Positions 16,434 through 25,819 of a stretch of DNA of 34,246 nt are shown piece after piece (positions within the stretch are counted from its first letter, which is position 1; the number at the start of each line of letters is the position of its first letter). The stretch is from an uncultured Clostridium sp. Its GTDB lineage: Bacteria > Bacillota > Clostridia > TANB77 > CAG-508. Where the stretch lies: positions 1 to 34,246 of the forward strand of contig CANOPF010000011.1 of the NCBI GenBank assembly GCA_947568535.1. The letters run 5' to 3'. Position numbers and translations under genes: made by a program. A model generated the notes under the pieces. It had not been told where the DNA came from and searched no databases. It saw nothing but the letters and a program-made list of their open reading frames with translations.

Positions 16434-17881
16434 CAGAAATTAAGCAAGATACAAAGATTAAGTTCATAAAAAGTTTATTGATTATTGGCAATATCTTATT
16501 AGCTGTGCCATCAATACTATATATCATACAGAAAAAAACGATATATCCATTTAATTCTTATTTTCACTTTTTATATGAAACACCAGTAAACAGATTAACA
16601 CAAACTTTGTTATATATATTGATATTAACTTTCTTAAGTATCATCTATTTTCTGTTAGTCAAAAAGAGAAAAGAATTATTTACTAGCACTAAAAAAATGT
16701 TTGTATTTATTGCCATAAATGCCCTTTTGTTTGTAACCATATTACCATTTACTTGTTCAGATGTATTTTATTATTTAGGTATAGGAAGATTAGATAGTAC
16801 TTATCATCAGAATCCATATTACACAACCATAAAAGATTTTGTAGAACAAGAAAATCACACCAAATATTTGCAAACTGACACTGTATTAGCACAAGGATAT
16901 CATAACGATTGGGCTGATTCAACTGTTGTCTATGGTCCAGTTTGGACAATCATCTGCAAAATAGTAGGGGGAATATCTTTTGGCAATTTAGATTTCGCCC
17001 TATTGATTTTTAAATTTATCCATGTATGCATTCATTTAGGGAATAGTTACCTTATCCATAAAATAGCCCATAAAAAAATATTTACCCTATTATATGGGCT
17101 AAATCCTTTTGTGTTAATGGAAGGAATTGCTTGTGTTCATAATGATATATTTGTAGTATTTTTTATCTTACTAGCCATATATTTTTTATGTAAAAGAAAA
17201 AATATATGGGGAAGTGTGCTCAGTTTAGCTATGGCAACAGGAATTAAATATTTTGCTATCATACTCTTACCATTTTTTATCATTTATTATTTTAGAAAAG
17301 AAAAGCCCAATAGAAGATGGGGAAAATGTATACAATATGGTTGTTTATTCATGATAGCATTAATGATTCCATATTTATTCTATTTACAAGATGGACAAGT
17401 ACTTAGTGGATTATTTATTCAACAAGAAAAATTAGCAAAAAGTTTTTACTTAATACTAACCGAATATTTTAACAATCCAACCATATCGGTTACACAAATA
17501 AACCATATTTTATTAGTGAGTTTTGTTATCATTTACTTTTTTACTTGTGTGGTTCTGATGTATAAAAAGAACATACTATTTAGAACAGAGATGAAAAAAG
17601 CGAATTATTTTATTATGGCATTTTTATTTTTGTTAATTACCAATTTTCAACCATGGTATATCTTGTGGTTATTTCCACTATTGATGTGGCAAAGAGCAGA
17701 AAACATAAAATGGATTCCACAAATAGCATTAATGAGTGAGTTTGCCAATAGTATATTTCTAACTTATGGTGAAGGTTGGCAAAATGGAATCCCATTTACT
17801 TTTGTATTTATCGTAGGAAGCCTAGGGATAAGGATCATCAATCAAGAAGTGAAAAGGAGGAAAAAGAAATGGAGAAATTAG
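16430..17881 (+). CDS. GT-C membrane glycosyltransferase, MptB/GT87-like
   Basis: A 483-residue multi-pass membrane protein with about a dozen hydrophobic helices, resembling polyprenyl-phosphate-dependent mannosyltransferases (MptA/MptB, PIG-M-like GT-C fold). Telling segments: FTCSDVFYYLGIGRL in the first outer loop, where the acidic residue is expected to be catalytic, HQNPYYTT, VVYGPVW, LNPFVLMEGIACVHNDIFVVFF, and FQPWYILWLFPL. It would transfer a sugar from a lipid carrier outside the membrane. TTG start with AAAGGAG at 16416-16422 and 7-nt spacing; the TTG overlaps the RT stop codon. The 3' end overlaps polA by 13 nt. Sugar and acceptor are unknown; the fold is fairly sure. Confidence 0.8.
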   Translation: MTEIKQDTKIKFIKSLLIIGNILLAVPSILYIIQKKTIYPFNSYFHFLYETPVNRLTQTLLYILILTFLSIIYFLLVKKRKELFTSTKKMFVFIAINALLFVTILPFTCSDVFYYLGIGRLDSTYHQNPYYTTIKDFVEQENHTKYLQTDTVLAQGYHNDWADSTVVYGPVWTIICKIVGGISFGNLDFALLIFKFIHVCIHLGNSYLIHKIAHKKIFTLLYGLNPFVLMEGIACVHNDIFVVFFILLAIYFLCKRKNIWGSVLSLAMATGIKYFAIILLPFFIIYYFRKEKPNRRWGKCIQYGCLFMIALMIPYLFYLQDGQVLSGLFIQQEKLAKSFYLILTEYFNNPTISVTQINHILLVSFVIIYFFTCVVLMYKKNILFRTEMKKANYFIMAFLFLLITNFQPWYILWLFPLLMWQRAENIKWIPQIALMSEFANSIFLTYGEGWQNGIPFTFVFIVGSLGIRIINQEVKRRKKKWRN

Positions 17882-20557
17882 TACTAGTAGATGGCAATAG
17901 TATTATGAATCGAGCCTTTTATGGAATAATGGGAAGTAAAATGTTAACCACAAAAGATGGAAAATATACCAATGCTGTGTATGGTTTTTTAGCTATTTTA
18001 TTTAAGCTATTAGAAGATATACAGCCAGAATATTTAGTTGTTGCCTTTGACTTAAAAGCACCAACAGCAAGACATCAACTTTATGAAGGATATAAGGCAA
18101 CAAGAAAAGGAATGCCACAAGAACTAGCAGAGCAAATGCCAATCATCAAAGAAATACTAACAGCCATGAATATTGATATCATAGAAATAGAAGGTTATGA
18201 AGCAGATGATATACTACGGAACATTATCTTGTTATGGAGAAAACAAAGGCTTAGCAGTAACCATTCTCTCAGGAGATAGAGATACCTTCCAATTAGCTAC
18301 AGATAAAGTAACCATTCGAATTCCTCATACTAAAGGCGGAAAAACAGAAACAGAAGAATATAACCGAAAAAGAATTATAGAAACATATGGATTAGAACCA
18401 AAGCAATTAATCGATGTAAAAGGACTACAAGGAGATAGTTCAGATAATATTCCAGGCGTACCAGGAATAGGAGAAAAAACAGCATTATCATTAATCCAAA
18501 AATTTGGATCATTAGAAAATGTATATCAACAACTAGAAAAAGGAGAAGCAGGAATAAAAGGGAAACAAAAAGAAAACATAGAGAATAATAAAGAATTAGC
18601 ATTTTTATCCAAAACATTAGGAACCATTAACCTAAAAGTTCCCATTCAACACACATTAGCAGATTTCAAAGTAGAAGAATGGAACAAAGAAAAAGTGTTT
18701 TCTCTTTTTCATGAATTAAATTTTAATCGTTATATTGAACGATTTTCATTACAAGGAGAAAACAAAACTACAAGAGAACTAAAGGATTTATTTCAGAGAG
18801 TAGAAAAAACAAAAGAAGAAATCATAACATTAATACAAGAGCAAAAACAAATGATATTTTATCTTCATACCAGTGAAGATAGAAATCCAGAAAAGATCAT
18901 AAAAGAAAAAATAACAGGGATAACCATTTATCAAGAAAAGACACAAGAAGTAATATATAGCCAATTCAAAAAAGAAGAAGATATACAATACTTTAAAGAA
19001 ATTCTGGAGACAAAAGATATACACAAAATTGGACATCATCTAACCAAAGCCTATATTCTTTTTAAGCAACTAGGAATTGATTTTGAGGGAATGACATATG
19101 ATATAGCCATTGCTAGTTATATCCTCAATCCTACAAATCATAAATTAGATATCGAAGAGCTAATTGAGCAATATCTAGCTATTAATGTGCAAGCATATAT
19201 AGGAGAAGAAGAAAAACAACAACAAATTAATCTATTTGATGATATAGAAGAAGAAAAGACAGAAAAACAGGCATTATATGCATATGCTATTAGTCAAATC
19301 AAAGAAATTACCATGAATAAACTAAAAGAAATAGGAGCATTAACCTTATTTAATGAAATCGATATGCCAACCATAGAAGTATTATCTAATATGCAATGGA
19401 ATGGTATGTATGTTGATGAAGAAGAACTAAATCAATTTGGGAAAGAATTGACCGATAAATTATCTACATTAACACAAAAAATTTATGAAATAGCAGGAGA
19501 AGAATTTAATATTAACTCAACAAAACAACTAGGAGAAATGTTATTTGATAAAATGAAATTACCAGTTGTCAAAAAAACAAAAAGTGGTTATTCAACAGAT
19601 GTAGATGTTTTAGAAAAATTAAGAACAGAAAATCCAATCATTCCCCTACTATTAGAATATCGTCAATTAATGAAATTAAACTCTACTTACGTAGAAGGAT
19701 TGAAACTATATATCAATCCAAAGACAAAAAGAATTCACTCGTTTTTCCACCAAACCATAACAGCTACAGGGCGAATTAGTTCTACTGAACCAAATCTTCA
19801 AAATATCCCAACAAGATTTGAATTAGGGAAACGAGTAAGAAGAGTCTTTAAACCAGAAGAAGGAAAAATATACTTAGATGCTGATTATTCACAAATCGAA
19901 TTACGCGTGTTAGCCCATATCTCAGAAGATACACATATGATACAAGCCTTTCAGGAAGGACAAGATATTCATAAACAAGCAGCTTCTAAGGTATTTAAAA
20001 CACCAATAGAAGAGGTAACCAAAGAACAAAGAAGTGATGCTAAAGCAGTAAATTTTGGTATTGTTTATGGAATTAGCGATTTTGGACTAGGAGAACAATT
20101 AGGAATTACCAGAAAAAAAGCCAAACAATATATTACCGAATACCTAGAACAATATGCAGGAATCAAAGCATTTATGGAAGGGATAACCGAAAAAGCAACC
20201 GAACAAGGATATGTAGAAACATTATTTCATAGAAGAAGGTATATACCAGAACTAAAGTCAAATAATTATACAGTAAGACAATTTGGTTCAAGAGTAGCCA
20301 TGAATACGCCAATCCAAGGAACAGCAGCCGACATTATGAAAATTGCTATGATAAACGTATACCAAGAAATAAAAAAGAGGGGACTACAGTCTAAAATTGT
20401 ATTACAAGTCCATGATGAAATGATGATAGAAGCAATAAAAGAAGAAAGCGAAGAAATCAAAGAGATAATGAAGCATAGTATGGAATCAGCCGTAAACTTA
20501 CAAGTGCCATTAATAGCAGACATAGCAGAAGCCAAAAACTGGTATGATTGTAAATAA
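17869..20557 (+). CDS. polA: DNA polymerase I, interrupted by a +1 frameshift
   Basis: Together 895 codons, normal for PolA, but split. The first frame (17869-18279) codes the start of the 5' nuclease domain up to EGYEADDIL. After CTA 18214-18216 one extra base (C18217) breaks the frame, and GTLSCYGENKGLAVTILSGDRD continues from 18218 to the stop at 20555-20557. Downstream everything is intact: the HhH segment VPGIGEKTALSLIQKFGS, a degenerate 3'-5' exonuclease-like domain without clear metal residues, and the polymerase domain with motif A DADYSQIELRVLAHIS, motif B KAVNFGIVYGIS and motif C LQVHDEMMIE. Start ATG 17869, AAAAGGAGG 8 nt upstream. A sequencing error or a very recent mutation is most likely. 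Confidence 0.9.
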
Positions 20558-20586
20558 TGGGACAAATAGACAAAAGGAGAAAAGAG

Positions 20587-21147
20587 ATGAAAAAGAAACG
20601 ATTAATTATCCTTATTTTACTATTTACGTTAATAATTGCTGTCCTTTTAAGCAAAGATAAGTGGCTAAAACTGATGTATCCCAAAACATATCAAGAAGTA
20701 GTTTCCCTATACCAGAAGAAGTATAATGTGGAAGAACATTTAATTTTTGCTGTTATCAAAGCAGAAAGTAACTTTGACCAAAAAGCAGTTTCACATCGAA
20801 AGGCAATGGGACTCATGCAATTAATGGAGGAAACAGCCAAAGATGTTGCCAAAAAAAATAATATTGACATTAAGCAAGACGACCTAAAAGAAGAATTATG
20901 TGATGTCAATAAAAACATTGAGATAGGAACTTGTTATCTATCGATCTTAATACAAAGATATCATAATAAGGAAATAGCACTTGCTGCTTATAATGCAGGA
21001 ATAGGAACAGTGGATGGATGGATTGAAAAGGGAATTATTCAAAAAGATGGTTCAGATATTGAAAATATTCCATATAAAGAGACAAATAATTATGTAAGAA
21101 AAATATTAAGAGATTATCAAATTTATGAAGATTTATATAAAAACTAG
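20587..21147 (+). CDS. Membrane-anchored lytic transglycosylase
   Basis: A 186-residue protein with an N-terminal signal anchor (KKKRLIILILLFTLIIAVLL) and an SLT (soluble lytic transglycosylase) domain that cleaves peptidoglycan glycan strands outside the membrane. Catalytic E60 is in FAVIKAESNFD; the family motifs AMGLMQLM and ALAAYNAG follow in order, and the end NNYVRKILRDYQIY is typical. Start ATG 20587, with AAAGGAG at 20573-20579 and 7-nt spacing, is preferred over ATG 20557, which overlaps the polA stop but has no site. It follows polA closely and is probably co-transcribed. The same architecture is seen in Firmicutes YjbJ-like proteins. Confidence 0.9.
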   Translation: MKKKRLIILILLFTLIIAVLLSKDKWLKLMYPKTYQEVVSLYQKKYNVEEHLIFAVIKAESNFDQKAVSHRKAMGLMQLMEETAKDVAKKNNIDIKQDDLKEELCDVNKNIEIGTCYLSILIQRYHNKEIALAAYNAGIGTVDGWIEKGIIQKDGSDIENIPYKETNNYVRKILRDYQIYEDLYKN

Positions 21148-21202
21148 ACAAATGATGAAAAATAAAATAAAATGATGAAAGAAAAGAGGGTGAAAACAAA
21201 AA

Positions 21203-22435
21203 ATGATAATCGAACAATTACTATTTACCATCATTTCATTTGCCATATTTGTATCTATGTTCGTTCGTATGATTCGTCATAATGACACCACATATATAGT
21301 TGTTTTAGTTTTAGAAACAATAGGAATTGTGCTTAATTTTATAGAAGTATTATTCGATATTCATTTCAATATAATTGCCATTATAGGGAAATACATGTTA
21401 TCAGTTATGCTTCCCCTTGGTGTTATCCTATTAGAAAAAAGAGAAATCAAATTATTTGAAATGATTTACTTGCAAAAAGCAAAATGGTATATATTTTTGA
21501 AAGACAACAAAAAAGCCAAACAAGCATTAATTGACATATTAGAGAAAAATCCAAATGCTTATCAAGGACATAAAATGTTAGCTGAAATTTATGAGGCAGA
21601 AGGAGGCATGAGAAAAGCCATTGATGAATATGTACAAGCCATCGATTTAAACAAAAAAGATTACGATTCGTATTATAAAGTAGCAGAATTATTAACCAAT
21701 CTGGACAAAAAAGAAGAAGCAACAGAAATGTTATATAATTTATTAGCAAAAAAACCAGAAATGTATAAGGCAACAGAACGATTAGGAGAAATTCTTATCG
21801 AAAAAGGAAGATATAAAGAAGCAGTCAATATTTATCAAAATGCGTTAGCTTATCATCCATTAAGTTATGAATTGAACTATAATTTAGGAATAGCATATAC
21901 GATGTTAAATGATTTTCAAAATGCGAAAATTTGCTATGAAAAGGCAGCAGAAATCAATACATTATTATATCAAGCCAAATATTCCTTAGCAGAAATTGCC
22001 TTAATTTATAAAGACCTAGAAGAAGCAGAAAGAAGATTTTTAGAAGCGATCGAAGAAGAAGAACTATCAGCAGATGCTTATTATGAATTAGCCAAAATAT
22101 ACTTAATTAAGGGAGATAAAGATACAGCCATTAACTATATCAACACAGCATTAGATGGGTGTTCCAAAAGAATGGTAGAAAAAGTAAAAAGAGAACCAAT
22201 CTTTATTCCCATAATGGCAAGAATCTCTATCCCTTTTAATGTAGAAGAAACCTTACCACAAGAAGGAAAAAAATTACAGCCAAAAGAAAGAAAAGCCAAA
22301 GAACACTTAGAAGAAATGAGTGAAATAACCAGAAACTTAAGTTATCATGACATAAAATTATTAAAAAAAGAAGACAATAGAAATGTCCAAAAAATAGAAA
22401 AAAATCAAATCGACAATCAAGACAAACAAAGATAA
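21203..22435 (+). CDS. Membrane protein with TPR repeats
   Basis: A 410-residue protein. The first 75 residues form two to three membrane helices (LLFTIISFAIFVSMFVRMI, IVVLVLETIGIVLNFIEVLF, IIAIIGKYMLSVMLPLGVILL). Residues about 85-325 are consecutive tetratricopeptide repeats with the W/Y-LG-Y-A-F-A-P pattern (for example AYQGHKMLAEIYEAEGGMRK and SYELNYNLGIAYTMLND). The C-terminal 70 residues are charged and probably disordered. TPR arrays bind partner proteins, here on the cytoplasmic face by the positive-inside rule; partner unknown. It follows the transglycosylase by 55 nt and precedes dpaA by 50 nt, so a role in envelope or spore morphogenesis is possible but not shown. The ribosome-binding site is AGAGGGTG. 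Confidence 0.8.
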   Translation: MIIEQLLFTIISFAIFVSMFVRMIRHNDTTYIVVLVLETIGIVLNFIEVLFDIHFNIIAIIGKYMLSVMLPLGVILLEKREIKLFEMIYLQKAKWYIFLKDNKKAKQALIDILEKNPNAYQGHKMLAEIYEAEGGMRKAIDEYVQAIDLNKKDYDSYYKVAELLTNLDKKEEATEMLYNLLAKKPEMYKATERLGEILIEKGRYKEAVNIYQNALAYHPLSYELNYNLGIAYTMLNDFQNAKICYEKAAEINTLLYQAKYSLAEIALIYKDLEEAERRFLEAIEEEELSADAYYELAKIYLIKGDKDTAINYINTALDGCSKRMVEKVKREPIFIPIMARISIPFNVEETLPQEGKKLQPKERKAKEHLEEMSEITRNLSYHDIKLLKKEDNRNVQKIEKNQIDNQDKQR

Positions 22436-22485
22436 CTCATAAAATTCGTAAAAAGAAATATACTAACATAGATAGGAGGAATTTT

Positions 22486-23364
22486 ATGAGTACAAATTTT
22501 GCTATGATCGGTGGAGATTTACGCACGATAAAATTAGCTAAAATGCTAGCAGAAGAAGGAAATACAGTTTATACCTATGGCTTAGAACAAGCAGAAGAAT
22601 TAAAAGAAATAAAAAATATTGTCTTTTGTGAAAAATTAACTATAGCGATTCAAAATACAGAAGTAGTTATTGGACCAATTCCCTTTTCAAGCAATGGAAA
22701 AGAGATCAACAGTCCATTTAGTGAAAAAAATATTTCTATTCGAGAACTAATGCATGTTATTCATGCTAAGGTATTAATTGCAGGTAGCATTACACCAGAA
22801 ATCTATGACTTAGCTAATGATGAATATATTGAAATCATTGATCTCATGAAAAGAGAAGAATTAGCTGTATTAAATACCATATCAACAGCAGAAGGAGCCA
22901 TAGAGATAGCTATTTCCCATACCAATAAAATTATCCATGGAAGCAAAGTGCTTATTTTAGGATTTGGAAGAATAGGAAAAGTATTAGCCAGAAAAATGGA
23001 AGGATTATCGGCTGAAGTAACTTGTGCAGCAAGAAAAGATGAAGATTTAGCTTGGATTAAAGCCTATGGATATCAAGCGACCAATATTAATACCTTAGGA
23101 GAAAACCTGTCACAATATGATATTATCATGAATACAGTACCTCATTTAATCTTAACTTCAGAAAGATTACTCTACGTAAACCAAGAATGTGTATTAATTG
23201 ATTTAGCTTCTAATCCAGGAGGAATAGACAAAAAGGCCACGAAAGAAAGAGGATTAAAATTGATTTGGGCATTAGCTTTACCAGGGAAAGTAGCACCAGT
23301 TACCACAGCAGAATTTATTAAAGATACCATTTATAATATTTTAAAAGAAATATATAAGAAATAA
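22486..23364 (+). CDS. dpaA: Dipicolinate synthase subunit A
   Basis: A 292-residue homologue of DpaA/SpoVFA. With DpaB it oxidises dihydrodipicolinate to dipicolinic acid in the mother cell, the compound that accumulates in spores. The N-terminal domain starts NFAMIGGDLRTIKLAKMLAEEG, typical of DpaA, and a Rossmann NAD(P)-binding domain follows with VLILGFGRIGKVLARKM near residue 160. The C-terminal segment IDLASNPGGIDKKATKERGLKLIWALALPGKVAPVTTAE is strongly conserved in the family. AGGAGG precedes the ATG. dpaB is not beside it, unlike in Bacillus, so it must lie elsewhere or be replaced by an electron-transfer protein such as EtfA, as reported for some clostridia. Confidence 0.93.
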   Translation: MSTNFAMIGGDLRTIKLAKMLAEEGNTVYTYGLEQAEELKEIKNIVFCEKLTIAIQNTEVVIGPIPFSSNGKEINSPFSEKNISIRELMHVIHAKVLIAGSITPEIYDLANDEYIEIIDLMKREELAVLNTISTAEGAIEIAISHTNKIIHGSKVLILGFGRIGKVLARKMEGLSAEVTCAARKDEDLAWIKAYGYQATNINTLGENLSQYDIIMNTVPHLILTSERLLYVNQECVLIDLASNPGGIDKKATKERGLKLIWALALPGKVAPVTTAEFIKDTIYNILKEIYKK

Positions 23365-23379
23365 GGAAGGAAGAAAAAT

Positions 23380-24240
23380 ATGTTAATAGAAATCATAAAA
23401 TCAGTTTTATTTGGCATTGTAGAGGGAATTACAGAATGGTTACCCATTAGTAGTACAGGACATTTAATATTAGTTGAACAATTTGTTAAATTTACAGAAG
23501 TATCACCAGAATTTTGGAATATGTTCCAAGTTGTGATACAATTTGGAGCTATTTTAGCGGTAGTATTATTATATTGGAATAACATATGGCCTTTTACACA
23601 AAAAAAGGAAAAAGCCATGCAATCAAAAGGAATATTATCATATGTGAATAAAGAGATTATGATATTATGGACAAAAATTTTAGTAGCATGCATTCCTGCT
23701 GCTGTGATAGGTGTATTTTTCGATGAAGTATTTGAAGCCTTATTTTACCATCCATTTAGTATTGCCATAGCTTTAATTGTATTTGGAGTAGCCTTTATTG
23801 TGATAGAAAATAAAAATAAAAACCGAAACAAGCACAAACCAAAAGAAACTACTTCTGATATAACTTACAAAGATGCCATTTTGATAGGTATTTTCCAATT
23901 ATTAGCAGCGATATTTCCAGGAACTTCTCGTTCAGGAGCAACCATTATCGGTGGATTGTTTATTGGTTTAACAAGACCTAATGCAGCAGAATTTACTTTT
24001 TATTTAGCCATACCAACCATGTTAGGAGCAAGTTTGTTAAAACTCGTTAAATTCGGATTTGGATTTACAGGAATAGAACTAATGATCTTGTTAGTAGGAA
24101 TGCTAGTATCATTTTTCATATCATGGTTAGTTATTAAATTGTTAATGAATTACATAAAGAAACATGATTTTAAAGTATTTGGTTATTACCGAATTGTTTT
24201 AGGAATTCTGGTATTACTATATTTTAGTTTGATCAAATAA
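23380..24240 (+). CDS. uppP: Undecaprenyl-diphosphatase UppP (BacA)
   Basis: A 286-residue integral membrane enzyme that dephosphorylates undecaprenyl pyrophosphate to recycle the lipid carrier of peptidoglycan and other wall polymers; it also confers bacitracin tolerance. Both active-site motifs are present: EGITEWLPISSTGHLIL near residue 15 and FPGTSRSGATIIGGLF near 185. About eight membrane helices are visible. There is a slightly long charged loop (KNKNRNKHKPKETTSD) between the halves. AAGGAAGG lies upstream of the ATG, 15 nt after dpaA, so the two are co-transcribed. A strong bidirectional terminator follows. Confidence 0.96.
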   Translation: MLIEIIKSVLFGIVEGITEWLPISSTGHLILVEQFVKFTEVSPEFWNMFQVVIQFGAILAVVLLYWNNIWPFTQKKEKAMQSKGILSYVNKEIMILWTKILVACIPAAVIGVFFDEVFEALFYHPFSIAIALIVFGVAFIVIENKNKNRNKHKPKETTSDITYKDAILIGIFQLLAAIFPGTSRSGATIIGGLFIGLTRPNAAEFTFYLAIPTMLGASLLKLVKFGFGFTGIELMILLVGMLVSFFISWLVIKLLMNYIKKHDFKVFGYYRIVLGILVLLYFSLIK

Positions 24241-24243
24241 GAA

Positions 24244-24281
24244 AATGAGGCATGATTGGGTTCATGCCTCATTCTATTTTT
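24244..24281. terminator. Bidirectional rho-independent terminator
   Basis: A perfect 12-bp stem (24244-24255 with 24262-24273) closes a 6-nt loop. It is followed by CTATTTTT on the + strand and by a T-rich run on the minus strand, so it serves both uppP and the convergent ylbJ unit. Confidence 0.88.
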
Positions 24282-24293
24282 CGATTGTTTTTT

Positions 24294-24488
24294 TCATGTG
24301 TAGTTCCGTGTACACATTTTTTCATATTCTTTACATTTAATTTTGTAATCCATTTGCATACATAAATAACGATAATAACTACAAGCCTGTTCATATTGCA
24401 TCATCATTTCATTCATATCCATGCCAGGAGGAGGCATATTGAAATCCATATAAGGAGGCATATAACCAGGGGTAAAATCTCTTTCCAT
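24294..24488 (-). CDS. Small Met/Pro/Tyr-rich protein, likely sporulation-linked
   Basis: A 64-residue protein. The N-terminal half is rich in Met, Pro and Tyr (PPYMDFNMPPPGMDMNEMMM). The C-terminal half is amphipathic with four cysteines (ACSYYRYLCMQ, KIKCKEYEKMCT). A GGAG site lies 11 nt before the ATG. It sits 57 bp downstream of ylbJ on the same strand with no terminator between, and a bidirectional terminator closes both, so they form one unit. The composition resembles small spore coat proteins, which often crosslink through Tyr and Cys; that role is inferred and no family was recognised. Confidence 0.65.
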   Translation of the reverse strand: MERDFTPGYMPPYMDFNMPPPGMDMNEMMMQYEQACSYYRYLCMQMDYKIKCKEYEKMCTRNYT

Positions 24489-24545
24489 TTTTTTATCATC
24501 TCCTATCTCTTTACTATCCTATGAGAAAAAAACAAAGATAGAACA

Positions 24546-25601
24546 TTATAAATCAAAATTTAAAAAAGGAAATACATGTAATAATACATAGGTATAAAAA
24601 GCAGACAAGCAAGCTTGTAACAATTTGCCATACACATAAGGTTTAATCGATAAATCAGTTTTAGCGGTAATACTCCAAACCTGAAGGAGAATAGAAAAAC
24701 CACCAAAACCAAGTAAAAAAGAGGTAAAAATAATATTTAAAGAGAGTTTTTTACTAGCCACACAAGAAATGGTATGAATACCATTAGTGATTTCTAACAA
24801 TCCAGCTAAAAGTCCCTGAATAAAGTTAGTATCAATGTGTAAGCACGCAAAAATAGGATTTAATAAAAGGGTACAACTAGTAAATAAACCACTTGCTTTG
24901 AAAATGGATATGATACTCGAAAAGATAACAACAAAGCCACCAATTAATAAAATCGTCGAAATACTCCTAGTAATACTATCGGCTAGTATTTCGCCTAAAT
25001 TAGACAAAGAAGCTGTTTTTTGAAGTGGATATGAAGATGGGGTAGAAGAAGGCGTTCCCCAAGTATTTTGTCCTTTTTTCCAATAACGGAATAAAAATCC
25101 AACAGAAATACAAGCCAATAAGTGGGTAACAAATAGTAAGATACCAATAGTTGTACTTCTAAACATAACGATACCAACTGTTCCAATAATAAAAAGAGGA
25201 CCAGAATTGTTAGTAAAACTAAGCAAGCGTTCACATTCTTCTTTACTACAAATATGATTTTGTCTAAAATGACTAGCAATTTTAGCACCTATGGGATATC
25301 CACTAATAATACCCATAATGAATGCAAAACTACCTTCTCCACGTACATTAAAAAGTAATTTCATATAAGGTGTTAATACACGTCCCAATAAGGAGATAAT
25401 ATTTGTATGCATTAATAATTCGGTTGCTACAAAAAAAGGAAATAACGATGGAACAACGGAATTAGCCCATAAAGATAATCCAGATTTTACAGCAGGAAGA
25501 TTACTTTGGGAAAAGATTAATAAGCAAAAAGTAAATCCGAAAAAAAATAAGGGTAATAGATTTCGTTTTAATTTAATGACATAAATATTGGTTTTTGTCA
25601 T
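24546..25601 (-). CDS. ylbJ: Sporulation integral membrane protein YlbJ
   Basis: A 351-residue polytopic membrane protein of the YlbJ family, needed for spore cortex formation. The family signature is clear: LSLWANSVVPSLFPFFVATELLM, then GSFAFIMGIISGYPIGAKIASHF, then ERLLSFTNNSGPLFIIGTVG, with nucleoside-recognition (Gate-like) halves. Start is ATG at 25601 on the minus strand, with AGAGGT 8 nt upstream; the TTG two codons earlier is less likely. A sigma-E-like promoter is predicted at 25638-25665, fitting the known mother-cell expression of the family. It shares its upstream region with the divergent hairpin-array transcript. Confidence 0.93.
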   Translation of the reverse strand: MTKTNIYVIKLKRNLLPLFFFGFTFCLLIFSQSNLPAVKSGLSLWANSVVPSLFPFFVATELLMHTNIISLLGRVLTPYMKLLFNVRGEGSFAFIMGIISGYPIGAKIASHFRQNHICSKEECERLLSFTNNSGPLFIIGTVGIVMFRSTTIGILLFVTHLLACISVGFLFRYWKKGQNTWGTPSSTPSSYPLQKTASLSNLGEILADSITRSISTILLIGGFVVIFSSIISIFKASGLFTSCTLLLNPIFACLHIDTNFIQGLLAGLLEITNGIHTISCVASKKLSLNIIFTSFLLGFGGFSILLQVWSITAKTDLSIKPYVYGKLLQACLSAFYTYVLLHVFPFLNFDL

Positions 25602-25637
25602 AATCAAAGACCTCTTTCTTAAAATTTTGTCTATTAC

Positions 25638-25665
25638 AATATATGAAAAAGGGGAAACATTATGA
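25638..25665 (-). promoter_or_regulatory. Predicted sigma-E promoter for ylbJ
   Basis: Read on the minus strand: -35 TCATAAT (25659-25665), 13-bp spacer, -10 CATATATT (25638-25645). This matches the Bacillus sigma-E consensus (KMATATT, CATACAMT) at 6 of 7 and 6 of 8 positions and lies about 36 bp before the ylbJ ATG. Confidence 0.45.
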
Positions 25666-25700
25666 ATAAAGAGGTAATGATATCTATTGAATAAATTTGT

Positions 25701-25729
25701 TTGACTTTTATGTAAATTTATAGTATACT
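25701..25729 (+). promoter_or_regulatory. Strong sigma-A promoter for hairpin-array RNA
   Basis: -35 TTGACT (25701-25706), 17-bp spacer, -10 TATACT (25724-25729). Transcription would begin near 25737, just before the first hairpin at 25751. Confidence 0.8.
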
Positions 25730-25793
25730 ATAGATAGTAACCGTTGATTCGAACCATTGTAATGGTTCTTGCCTCTACCGAAAGGTAGAGAGG

Positions 25794-25819
25794 CCCATAA
25801 AAAGGAGGGATTTTATGGG
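25794..25819 (+). promoter_or_regulatory. Hairpin presenting the ribosome-binding site in its loop
   Basis: CCCATAAAA (25794-25802) pairs perfectly with TTTTATGGG (25811-25819). The 8-nt loop is AGGAGGGA, a near-perfect Shine-Dalgarno sequence, and the ATG of the 115-codon ORF (25815-25817) is in the stem. Opening this 9-bp stem would control initiation. Confidence 0.6.

Noticed and set aside
18214..18220. Programmed +1 frameshift in polA
   Set aside because: The leucine tRNA on CTA would have to re-pair with TAC, with a mismatch at the middle base, and no stimulatory stop or structure is seen. An error or mutation is simpler.
18197..20557. Separate protein starting at the ATG at 18197
   Set aside because: Its first residues (MKQMIYYGTLS) are an out-of-frame reading of the conserved polA EADDIL region. 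The true continuation begins at 18218 after the extra base.
25746..25755. tRNA T-arm-like sequence on the minus strand, a possible tRNA gene or attachment site
   Set aside because: GGTTCGAATC is present on the minus strand, but no acceptor, D-arm or anticodon arm surrounds it. The bases partly belong to the first hairpin of the array.
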